DNA of 35,092 nucleotides from positions 1 to 35,092 of IMG/VR virus record IMGVR_UViG_3300032293_000273; one strand, written 5' to 3'. This DNA comes from a virus. A program made the position numbers and the translations under genes. Each line of letters opens with the position of its first letter. Positions within the stretch are counted from its first letter, which is position 1. The notes under the pieces are model-generated. The model did not search any database. It was not told the origin of the DNA and worked only from the letters and a program-made list of their open reading frames with translations. Below, in pieces: positions 8,415 through 15,612 of this stretch.

Positions 8415-8972
8415 TTAATAAAAGTTAACGATGTAATTATTTCCAGAACAACCACAATTGCTCCTAATAAAATTGTTTAACATATTGTTTGCCTGTATAT
8501 AAAGCTTGTTAGCAGTGTCTACAGCACAGTTGTTTGCAGCAGCTATTGAACCTGATATCATAAAAGAGATGCTAGTCAATGTCACTTTTGATTGTGTTTT
8601 GATAGCAAGATCACATTCCATCATATCAAGCTTCATGAAAGCATTGTCAAATTTCTCTTGTATAAGCTCAGTACGCATGATGTTCTTTTCTACATTATAA
8701 GTAAGAGCAGGTGCCACTGTATACTTTAGATAGTATATGCCATCTGGTAGAGGAATCAATGGTTCACCTACAACACTAAGTCCTAAAGATGCAGAATTAA
8801 ATATATTAAAGTCATTTGGAACAAATGGTAAAGATACCACTCCAAAGTTGGGTACTGTTATTTCTATTGTAGGGGAGCTTACAACAGGAGGATCTGTGTC
8901 ATATGTTGAAGCATCAGCAACACCCAATGTTAGGGTGTTATAGGTTGGTATTACCAGTATATCTAAGACCAT
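8415..8972 (-). CDS. Putative tail protein
   Basis: 185 residues. The first about 95 are strand-rich with many Pro/Val/Thr and read like an Ig-type or baseplate beta domain (PTIEITVPNFGVVSLPFVPN, DGIYYLKYTVAP). The remainder is helical (MRTELIQEKFDNAFMKLDMM) and ends in SNCGCSGNNYIVNFY. It follows a strong terminator at 8981-9028, and I found no promoter in the 80-nt gap, so expression probably depends on readthrough. It is followed by the zinc ribbon after 1 nt. Virion role inferred from position. Confidence 0.6.
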   Translation of the reverse strand: MVLDILVIPTYNTLTLGVADASTYDTDPPVVSSPTIEITVPNFGVVSLPFVPNDFNIFNSASLGLSVVGEPLIPLPDGIYYLKYTVAPALTYNVEKNIMRTELIQEKFDNAFMKLDMMECDLAIKTQSKVTLTSISFMISGSIAAANNCAVDTANKLYIQANNMLNNFIRSNCGCSGNNYIVNFY

Positions 8973-8980
8973 GTTATTTA

Positions 8981-9028
8981 AAATAAAAATGCCAGAGGAT
9001 TTGAGAATATCCTCTCACCCTCTGGCAT
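8981..9028 (-). terminator. Strong leftward terminator after the abundant virion protein gene
   Basis: On the minus strand, ATGCCAGAGG (9028-9019) pairs perfectly over 10 bp with CCTCTGGCAT (8998-8989), with a second inner hairpin (GAGAGGATATTCTC region) in the loop, followed by TTTTATTT. It would lower transcription of the tail genes relative to the virion genes upstream. Confidence 0.85.
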
Positions 9029-9056
9029 AGGTTAATATGATAACTACCTTATTCTA

Positions 9057-10220
9057 TTAAGGAATCAAAGTAGTTGTTGTTGAAGTACTAGGCCATACAG
9101 TTGTAGTGGTAGATGTTGTTGTGATACAAGCATTGTCATCAACTACAGCTCCTAAGGCAGCTTCTAATACAGCTTCAATTGCAGAACTTAAGTTTTGAGG
9201 AGTAGCAATAATTACAGTGCTATCTTCCATGATGTAATCACCCCATTGGTAAGCTGATTTGTCATACTCGTTAAACTTGATGTAGAAGGTATTGTAGGTA
9301 GTACCATCTGTTACCCAGCTTTCAAAGTTTTCGTTATAACCAACCATTCTGTACAAATGCTTAAGGTAACCAGCTTGGTAGCTATAGAAATTCTTTTCTA
9401 ATTGTTGAATTTCTGCAGAAGTACCAGAAGGATAACTAGAGCGTTGTACAATCACAGGCTCAGCAACAAAGTTACATCTGTCAGCAACAATGAAGTCAGC
9501 AGTAGTTGCAGGACCAGAATACACGAATGTGCGGAAGTAAAATCTGTCATACTCCCAAGGGAATGCAGCAACATCACATGGCTGACCATACACAGTTAGA
9601 GGCTTACCAGAGATAACTAATACAGCATTCTGATCATTTCCACGTCTTTGGAATTGGTAGAAAGTGTTGAAAGAAATGTTGTCTGGGTTATCACCAGGAG
9701 CTTGTTGTGTCAACTTAATGATAAATTGATCAATTAAAGCAGGCACATCAACGTCAGTGCAAGGATCACCACCACAGTCACAACAAGGAGCTTGTACAGT
9801 TACTGAACGAGTGAAACCATTGAAGTATAGGGTATCAACGTAAGAAGAATGACCACGTAAAGTTAATGTTACGATGTCACCACATTTAACAGTCCAACCA
9901 CCAACTTCAGTTACTTGGTTAGACACTGTAGAACATCCTGTAACTTTGTACCATTCTGTTACATTTGATTTACCATTACCTCCAGAGTTTAAAGGTCCAG
10001 CAATTTTGTCTGAACGCTTAGAACCCTGTAAATAAGTATTAACTCTACCTTGAGCTACATAGAAATAAGGTGCTCCAGCAATGTTACCAGCGTTGGCAAC
10101 AGTGTAGTCACTCTTAAAGAAACCAACTTGACCAGCTGTTAAATTTTGTGTGGAACCAGAGCTAGGTAGAGAATTTCCTACTGGAACCACAAAGAGCGTG
10201 GTTAATGAAAAATCAGCCAT
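9057..10220 (-). CDS. Major virion-like protein with Thr-rich C-terminal tail
   Basis: 387 residues starting MADFSLTTLFVVPVGN. The body is strand-rich with few Lys (TAGQVGFFKSDY, DIVTLTLRGHSSYVD, FNGFTRSVTV), plus a Cys pocket APCCDCGGDPC at about 142-152. The last about 22 residues are nearly all Thr/Ser (TTSTTTT, STSTTTT). It lies between adaptor proteins and a strong terminator, and its composition (Gly, Asn, Thr, Tyr) is typical of an abundant structural protein. In crAss-like phages this place holds a tail hub or head-decoration protein; I cannot decide which. A Thr-rich tail also occurs in the 6056-6595 protein. Confidence 0.65.
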   Translation of the reverse strand: MADFSLTTLFVVPVGNSLPSSGSTQNLTAGQVGFFKSDYTVANAGNIAGAPYFYVAQGRVNTYLQGSKRSDKIAGPLNSGGNGKSNVTEWYKVTGCSTVSNQVTEVGGWTVKCGDIVTLTLRGHSSYVDTLYFNGFTRSVTVQAPCCDCGGDPCTDVDVPALIDQFIIKLTQQAPGDNPDNISFNTFYQFQRRGNDQNAVLVISGKPLTVYGQPCDVAAFPWEYDRFYFRTFVYSGPATTADFIVADRCNFVAEPVIVQRSSYPSGTSAEIQQLEKNFYSYQAGYLKHLYRMVGYNENFESWVTDGTTYNTFYIKFNEYDKSAYQWGDYIMEDSTVIIATPQNLSSAIEAVLEAALGAVVDDNACITTTSTTTTVWPSTSTTTTLIP

Positions 10221-10250
10221 TTTGTTTTATTTTAAATTGTAAAGAAAAAA

Positions 10251-10982
10251 TTACTCGTTTGTTTGTATTCTGTATATGGAGCTTTGAACAGCAGATTGGT
10301 TCTCTGTGTACATTGCTAGGTTTTGTACTGTAAGGTCTAGTAACTCATCTTCAAGATATGTTTCTAGTTCACAGTCAGAATTTATAGAGTTTGTACCATC
10401 AAATCTCACGTATCCAACTTTATCTATATATTGTGGGTAACGCATGTATGAGATGTATATTTGTGTAGGTGTAAATGTACCATCTGTAAATATAGAAATC
10501 TCATCAGAAGATAGGAAGTTGAATGTTTCTTGATATTCAAAGGATGGTCTGTAGTGAGTGTTGTTTAAGCAGAATTGTAAATCACCATGCTTAGCCAAGT
10601 CTCTATTTATCCAAATCTTTCTATCTGTACATACACCTTTGTCTGCTAATACATAACTATCAATGTAGAACATGTATTTAGGAGTGAGCAAATGAATATT
10701 TGCAAACCATTGATTTAATTCAGCATTCTTAATTGTTAAGTTAAGAGGTTGATGATTGTAGGCCATCACCAGACTTTGTAGGTCTTCATAACGCTTTTTA
10801 AAAGCATCTAGACCTTGTCCTGATACAGTACTAAAACCATCAACCTTTTGCTTTATAAGTTTTATCTGAGCCTCATTCAATGCTAGAATTTTATCTTCTA
10901 GATTGATTTGCTGATGTTCATTTGTTGATAGTTTATTTAGTTTCTGATCAATTTTGTATAATAAACTATCTACAGGGATCAT
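10251..10982 (-). CDS. Ring/adaptor-like protein
   Basis: 243 residues. N-terminal about 80 residues form a coiled-coil-like helix (YKIDQKLNKLSTNEHQQ). The rest is an adaptor-like fold: YISYMRYPQYIDKVGYV followed by CELETYLEDELLDLTVQN, the closing helix typical of head-tail connector proteins that pack against the portal. It overlaps the upstream gene by 4 nt (ATGA). It may correspond to ring protein 2 of phicrAss001 (gp40), by position only. Confidence 0.65.
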   Translation of the reverse strand: MIPVDSLLYKIDQKLNKLSTNEHQQINLEDKILALNEAQIKLIKQKVDGFSTVSGQGLDAFKKRYEDLQSLVMAYNHQPLNLTIKNAELNQWFANIHLLTPKYMFYIDSYVLADKGVCTDRKIWINRDLAKHGDLQFCLNNTHYRPSFEYQETFNFLSSDEISIFTDGTFTPTQIYISYMRYPQYIDKVGYVRFDGTNSINSDCELETYLEDELLDLTVQNLAMYTENQSAVQSSIYRIQTNE

Positions 10983-11944
10983 AATGAAGCTATTTTTTTA
11001 CCTTTTAATTTACCTTCTAAAGTCAATAATTGATCTTGGTTGTCATCATCTGCTAAGAACTTAACTAAATCATCTTCATCCTTAGCTATTTCAAACTCAC
11101 CTTCGTAAACTTTACCATTAGGTCTCACTCTATAAATAGAATGTGCAATGGCTTGTTTAACTAAATCTTTAATATGGAGTAAGTTTTCCTTCATGTCTGC
11201 AAATCTGTTAAATACCTCAATTGGACTTAACCCTTGATATTTGCCATTCTTGAATTCTGTTTGTTTTAATAGGTTATCTACTTGATTGTATATAGTTTCT
11301 TCTTTAGAATCATCTGATACTGGAAGACCAAGTAGACGAGCCACTTTCTTCTTCTTTTCAGGAGTCATATCATCAAACTTGATGATTGCTTTATTAATAA
11401 GTTGTTTCTTCTTGAAGATCACCTTATTCTCAATCTCATCATCAGCAACATAATATTGGATGTCTGCTGGATATTCACCACGCTCCCAAGCTTGATATGA
11501 GCTTGCAATTGTTGGATGAACTCTTAACCATGCAAACGCTAGTTCTTGTAATGGTACACTTAAGTCAAAGAAATTATCACCATCTGATAACTTAACAGGT
11601 TGCACGTGCAGAGAGTCATCAACAGAAGTTGATAAACCATAGTTCCAAAACTGAGCACGAGGACCCAAGTCAACATTCAAAGCATCTTCAAGCTTTTGTT
11701 TTAACTCTGTTACTCTTTCAACCTCCATCTCTCTTTCAAGAGGATCAGAGATTCTTCTGATGTAAGCAGCTTTAGGATCTAATCCAGTTCTGTACTGACC
11801 ATCTAACTCTTTGTAAGGATATTTAAAGACTCCTGTACCAGGAATCCTAGTGTACCCTTTCTGTGCAAGTCCACCTTGCATTGTCTGCAATTGAGAGTTA
11901 TTGTACTCTTTCTTAATAGTAGAGATTTTTCCTATCTTACCCAT
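10979..11944 (-). CDS. Conserved crAss-like structural protein next to the capsid gene
   Basis: 321 residues, no recognised domain. The start is basic (MGKIGKISTIKKEY). The middle has AFAWLRVHPTIASSYQAWER and PADIQYYVADDEIENKV. Residues about 175-300 are helical and charged (DDMTPEKKKKVARLLGLPV looks like a SAP-like or helix-bundle element). The ATG follows a G-free leader nearly identical to that of the scaffold gene, so both are probably translated strongly. It lies between capsid and ring genes; a head-completion or auxiliary capsid role is possible but not shown. Confidence 0.6.
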   Translation of the reverse strand: MGKIGKISTIKKEYNNSQLQTMQGGLAQKGYTRIPGTGVFKYPYKELDGQYRTGLDPKAAYIRRISDPLEREMEVERVTELKQKLEDALNVDLGPRAQFWNYGLSTSVDDSLHVQPVKLSDGDNFFDLSVPLQELAFAWLRVHPTIASSYQAWERGEYPADIQYYVADDEIENKVIFKKKQLINKAIIKFDDMTPEKKKKVARLLGLPVSDDSKEETIYNQVDNLLKQTEFKNGKYQGLSPIEVFNRFADMKENLLHIKDLVKQAIAHSIYRVRPNGKVYEGEFEIAKDEDDLVKFLADDDNQDQLLTLEGKLKGKKIASL

Positions 11945-11968
11945 ATGTAGTTGTTTTTATTTGGTTTA
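11945..11968 (-). promoter_or_regulatory. Repeated G-free leader before the 11944 gene
   Basis: Read on the minus strand, AACCAAATAAAAACAACTAC runs into ATATG. The segment before the scaffold start (14960-14983) differs at only two of 24 positions. It contains no G and no Shine-Dalgarno motif, consistent with the unstructured A-rich initiation regions of Bacteroidota. Confidence 0.5.
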
Positions 11969-11974
11969 TTTGCA

Positions 11975-12106
11975 GATGGTTCCCATCGAAGGGAATGCAA
12001 TTAACAACTTAGTTAATCCATCCATCTGTGTGAGAAGACTCCCCCACTGGGAGGAGTGGGGGGGAATTCTTCTCTGTATAGTAATTCTAACCCTAAGATT
12101 AGAATT
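11975..12106 (-). other. Hairpin-rich gap after the capsid gene
   Basis: The gap holds three stems. Nearest the capsid gene, AATTCTAA/TTAGAATT (12090-12083 with 12106-12099, 8 bp) includes the stop codon. Next comes a two-part stem: gagaaga 12032-12038 with tcttctc 12068-12074, enclosing cccccact 12041-12048 with agtggggg 12055-12062. Last, ttccc 11980-11984 with gggaa 11991-11995. None is followed by a T-run, so simple intrinsic termination is unlikely. RNA processing or protection of the capsid mRNA 3' end is an alternative. Confidence 0.6.
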
Positions 12107-13652
12107 GTGGTATTTCTTCGATTAACACAGTACGTGATAAATCTTCGATGAACACATCACAACGATCTTTCATCCATAATTCATAACCAGGGAATTTGTT
12201 CGCAGAACTCATACCTTGAGACTTAGCAAAACCTAAGTGGTGACGAGTACCATCGATATAACCCCAAGTCATTGAAGGAGCACCTTTCATACGTACTTCA
12301 CGAATGTTGTTCACCATAGAACCATCGCTCATAGGAGATACGTCAAATACCATGAATACAGGTGTAGACTTCTTGTTCTGTCCAAATTCTAAGTTAGTTT
12401 GAGGAAGGTCTAATTCTTTTAAGTGAATTAGTTCAACACGACCAGTTTCACGTGTAACCATTGCATCGAATGCAAAGTTGTAAGTGATGTGTTGACCTTC
12501 TCCTTGTAAATAACGATTACCAGAATCAGCCATGAAAGTAAGACCACTGTTTAAAGCGTCTGTCTTTAAAGCTTGTTGGAATACGTCAAAACCAGCTTCG
12601 TTAGTGTACATTTTAACACGTCTGTCTTTAACATCCACACGTCTGTAGAATAAGTCACCAAATACAGCACGAATCAAGTTAGCTGTAAACTCACCACGAT
12701 TGTATTGTACTAAGTTACCATTGTTACGCATTCTGTGATATACACCAGCAGAAGTACGCTTTAATTCTTGCTTAGAACCATTAGTCTTCACAGTACCAGG
12801 ACGAGCCCAGATCATACGCTTAACTTTTAATTCTAACATAGACTTACGCATCCAGAACTCAATAAATGGTTCCCATTTAACATCATTACGAGTTAAAGGT
12901 AATTGGTTACGTCTTTGAGGAGCATATACTAAGATATCCAATGGATTACCTTTGCTATCTCTCATCATTTTGTCATCAGCCCATTCAGTGATTTTGTGCT
13001 CATAACCATATGCAGAACCTAAAGATTCAAACATAGTAATTTGCTCACCTAAACGAGGAAGACCTAATAAGTCTTGGTCAAATTCACCAATAGCAGCGTC
13101 AACTAGTTCTAGTTCAATACCAACTTGTAAGAAAGTTGAACTTACAAAATCTACAGTTGGGTTATCACTTACTAAAGTGAAAGTGTATAAGAAACCAACG
13201 TTCCAAGGAACTGGATCTTTTACAACGTAGAAACGTGGACCATATTGACGAGTACCTACAGATACAATTGCGTTCTTAGAGAACTCATTAGTGTCAATGA
13301 TTAATTGAAACTCTTGACCATCAATACCAGGCTTAGATAATTCCTGAGTTGAAGTTGGAACGTCAATGATTTTAGGGAACTTGTAAGGAACTTGTACTTG
13401 CCACTTCCAAGCATCACTGTTGTTGTCAATGTAGTAAGGAGTAGACTTGTTGATCATGTCTAGGAAATCATTACTGTACAAAGAACTCTGAGTATACAAA
13501 CTGATGATTTTTTTATCATAATCAGCAGGCTCAGTTGAGTGAAAGCTTTCCAAGTGGTTCGCATCAGTCAATTTACCTACTGCACGCTTGTCCATAGAAG
13601 CGATTCTAGCATAGGTAAAACCAGTTAAACCTGGGATTGTTTGAATTGCCAT
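12099..13652 (-). CDS. Major capsid protein, crAss-like
   Basis: 517 residues, a usual length for crAss-like capsid proteins, which have the HK97 fold. Recognisable stretches are YNRGEFTANLIRAVFGDLF, the segment around EAGFDVFQQALKTDAL, and the C-terminal part with MTWGYIDGTRHHLGF and DRCDVFIEDLSRTVLIEEI. Codon use is regular. It lies directly downstream of the scaffold-like gene (35 nt) and is followed by the hairpin-rich gap. No separate promoter is seen, so it is transcribed with the scaffold gene from the promoter at 14991-15021. High confidence from order, length and remembered sequence pattern. Confidence 0.88.
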   Translation of the reverse strand: MAIQTIPGLTGFTYARIASMDKRAVGKLTDANHLESFHSTEPADYDKKIISLYTQSSLYSNDFLDMINKSTPYYIDNNSDAWKWQVQVPYKFPKIIDVPTSTQELSKPGIDGQEFQLIIDTNEFSKNAIVSVGTRQYGPRFYVVKDPVPWNVGFLYTFTLVSDNPTVDFVSSTFLQVGIELELVDAAIGEFDQDLLGLPRLGEQITMFESLGSAYGYEHKITEWADDKMMRDSKGNPLDILVYAPQRRNQLPLTRNDVKWEPFIEFWMRKSMLELKVKRMIWARPGTVKTNGSKQELKRTSAGVYHRMRNNGNLVQYNRGEFTANLIRAVFGDLFYRRVDVKDRRVKMYTNEAGFDVFQQALKTDALNSGLTFMADSGNRYLQGEGQHITYNFAFDAMVTRETGRVELIHLKELDLPQTNLEFGQNKKSTPVFMVFDVSPMSDGSMVNNIREVRMKGAPSMTWGYIDGTRHHLGFAKSQGMSSANKFPGYELWMKDRCDVFIEDLSRTVLIEEIPQF

Positions 13653-13687
13653 TTGTTATTCTTTTTAATTTTTGTTATATAAAATTG

Positions 13688-14959
13688 TTATTGAAACCAA
13701 GAAGTTTGTTTAGTTGCTGGTTTAGATTTCACTGAACTCTTCTGGGCTTGTCTGGCAACCTCACCAAATAATTCATTTGACTTTTTGGTAATACCTGTCT
13801 TTTGAATAATAGATAATGTAGGATCTTTCTCCATTATCTTCATGATCAACGCAAGCTTTACTTTTGTTGCATGATTCTCAGGACGTTTAAGCTCCAGAAT
13901 AGTCTTATCAAAGTCTGTGAGAGTCTCACCAGAATTTGTTTTGTACTTGTCTGTTACTAGGAAATCTTGTAGTTCACCAGCTAGTTTTGGATTAATTGGT
14001 ATGCCATCAAATTCTTTAGCTTTGAGCTTCTCCTGTAAAACTTGGTTTACATTCTGATAGTACTGCTGTTTGATAGCCTGTTGCTGTTGTAATTGAGATT
14101 CTTTTTGTTGCTCCATTTGTTGGAGCTTTGCAGTTTCTTTCTTTACTAATACTTTATGGTGCTTGGTAGCAACGTTCTCAAGGTCACCATAGTTTTTAAG
14201 TCTTTCAACCTCTGTGTCTACATCTTCTTTATCAAAGCCTTGATCTGTAAGTGCTTGTCTAATAACAGCAACTTGGTTATTCTCTTGGCTAAGGTCCATC
14301 TCAGTAAAAGATTGGATTTGATTGTAGGCACCAAAGTAGTCTTTAGGATCTACACCTTTTACAAATATGGCATCGAATGCTTGTTGATAATCTTCTCCAA
14401 ATTGACCAATGAAGTTATTTACAATTTCAATAGCTCCTTTCTTCTTCTCTGCTTGGAACTTTTCCAAGAAAGCTTCTGGGGTTTCTATTGGTGCATCTTC
14501 TTCCTCATCATCATCTTTAGAGAAAACACCTAGTTTGAAAAGGTCTCTTGATAAAGCAGTGAATTGGTTTGTACCTTCTTCTTCACCTTCTTCATCACTA
14601 TCTTCTTGATTATCAGCATCTTGTGCAACAGTCTTTTTAGCTGGTGCTGGTGCTGGTTCATCTTCTTCACCTTCTTCTTCATCTTCTCCATATAAGAAAC
14701 TTTGAATATCCTTTACAGGATTTTCATCTTTCTTATCTTCTTCTGGAGCAGGCTCTGAAGCAGCTGGTTGTTTAGAAGTAGTTTTCTTAACTGGAGCAGG
14801 AGCAGGATCATCTTTAATATCCTGAATTTCATCAGGATTAGATGTTGCACTGTCAGGACTCAATAAGTCATTTAATAACTCTTGACTTCCCATTCCCATG
14901 TCCATAGTATCTTGAATACTAAAGTTACCCATTTGGGGCATATCTAGATTTTCAGCCAT
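13688..14959 (-). CDS. Acidic scaffold-like head assembly protein
   Basis: 423 residues. The N-terminal 40 are Met/Asp-rich. Residues about 50-135 are a low-complexity acidic stretch with Pro-Ala linkers (DEEEGEEDEPAPAPAKK). From about 260 a Gln-rich coiled coil follows (KLQQMEQQKESQLQQQQ), and the C-terminus is basic (KSSVKSKPATKQTSWFQ). This layout (disordered acidic part, coiled coil, short basic end) and the place just before the capsid gene are typical of scaffolding proteins, which guide shell assembly and then leave. No protease motif is visible in the window, so how it would be removed is unclear. It has its own promoter and a G-free leader. Confidence 0.7.
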   Translation of the reverse strand: MAENLDMPQMGNFSIQDTMDMGMGSQELLNDLLSPDSATSNPDEIQDIKDDPAPAPVKKTTSKQPAASEPAPEEDKKDENPVKDIQSFLYGEDEEEGEEDEPAPAPAKKTVAQDADNQEDSDEEGEEEGTNQFTALSRDLFKLGVFSKDDDEEEDAPIETPEAFLEKFQAEKKKGAIEIVNNFIGQFGEDYQQAFDAIFVKGVDPKDYFGAYNQIQSFTEMDLSQENNQVAVIRQALTDQGFDKEDVDTEVERLKNYGDLENVATKHHKVLVKKETAKLQQMEQQKESQLQQQQAIKQQYYQNVNQVLQEKLKAKEFDGIPINPKLAGELQDFLVTDKYKTNSGETLTDFDKTILELKRPENHATKVKLALIMKIMEKDPTLSIIQKTGITKKSNELFGEVARQAQKSSVKSKPATKQTSWFQ

Positions 14960-14983
14960 ATGTAGTTGTATTTATTTGGTTTT
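14960..14983 (-). promoter_or_regulatory. Repeated G-free leader before the scaffold gene
   Basis: Read on the minus strand, AACCAAATAAATACAACTAC precedes ATATG. It is 22 of 24 identical to the leader at 11945-11968. Confidence 0.5.
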
Positions 14984-14990
14984 CAAGGTG

Positions 14991-15021
14991 TAAAAGTATA
15001 TTAAGTTAATGTAATAGCAAA
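14991..15021 (-). promoter_or_regulatory. Bacteroidota-type promoter for scaffold and capsid genes
   Basis: On the minus strand, TTTG (15021-15018), exactly 19 nt, then TACTTTTA (14998-14991): the -33/-7 consensus with one change (final G to A). The -7 box ends 31 nt before the scaffold ATG. It lies in the only sizeable gap (about 120 nt) between portal-side and capsid genes. Confidence 0.65.
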
Positions 15022-15079
15022 GACACGAGGCTCTATATAGACTATTATTCAGTATAATATAGCATTAACTTTTTTTACT

Positions 15080-15610
15080 CTAATCTAATTTGTTAGTGAA
15101 ATTGTCATTTATCAATCTAAAGCTTCTTATTGGAGCAATGTCTGTAAGCGTAACTTGTTGAACCTCAACACCCCACTTCCTTGCCTCCACCCTAACTTTC
15201 TTGCTAAGAGTGTTGTCAAGCTCTGTATCTGTACACTCTTCTAAGGTCATAGACATGATGACGTTTTTAATTATGCTTTGAGACATATCTGACAGGGCAT
15301 CTTGGGCATCATACACTTCTAGTAGAAATGTCTTGACATCTGCTATCTTATATTTAATAAGTCCCTTCACCACAATGTTCTGTTTGTCTTTAGTATACAA
15401 AGATTGTGCATCTAAGCTAAGGGTTGTCACAACGACATGTTGATCTATCACCTCATCAAAGAAGGGAAGTTTTAAATGTATCCCTGGTTTGAGCACTGAA
15501 TGAAATCTACCAAACCTGAGTAACACAGCCTCTTCATAATCTCTGATTATAATAAAAGGTATTATCTGGTGCCACCATTGTGATAAGATTTCAATCAGTT
15601 TATCAAACAT
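15080..15610 (-). CDS. SPFH/band-7 (stomatin/HflC-like) protein
   Basis: 176 residues. After a short hydrophobic N-terminus (WWHQIIPFIII, about 12-22) comes the band-7 signature: EEAVLLRFGRFHSVLKPGIH then KLPFFDEVIDQ, LSLDAQSLYTKD, GLIKYKIADV, and the helix ECTDTELDNTLSKKVRVEA. Family members form membrane-bound rings and in bacteria often control the FtsH protease (HflK/HflC). The phage copy is short: it stops right after the SPFH domain and has no coiled coil. It begins 3 nt after the portal stop. A role at the host membrane, or protection from FtsH, is inference. Confidence 0.85.
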   Translation of the reverse strand: MFDKLIEILSQWWHQIIPFIIIRDYEEAVLLRFGRFHSVLKPGIHLKLPFFDEVIDQHVVVTTLSLDAQSLYTKDKQNIVVKGLIKYKIADVKTFLLEVYDAQDALSDMSQSIIKNVIMSMTLEECTDTELDNTLSKKVRVEARKWGVEVQQVTLTDIAPIRSFRLINDNFTNKLD

Positions 15611-15612
15611 AG

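Noticed and set aside
14156-14609. Plus-strand frames inside the scaffold-like gene
   Set aside because: They mirror the acidic repeat codons of the scaffold on the other strand (poly-Ser/Phe shadows).
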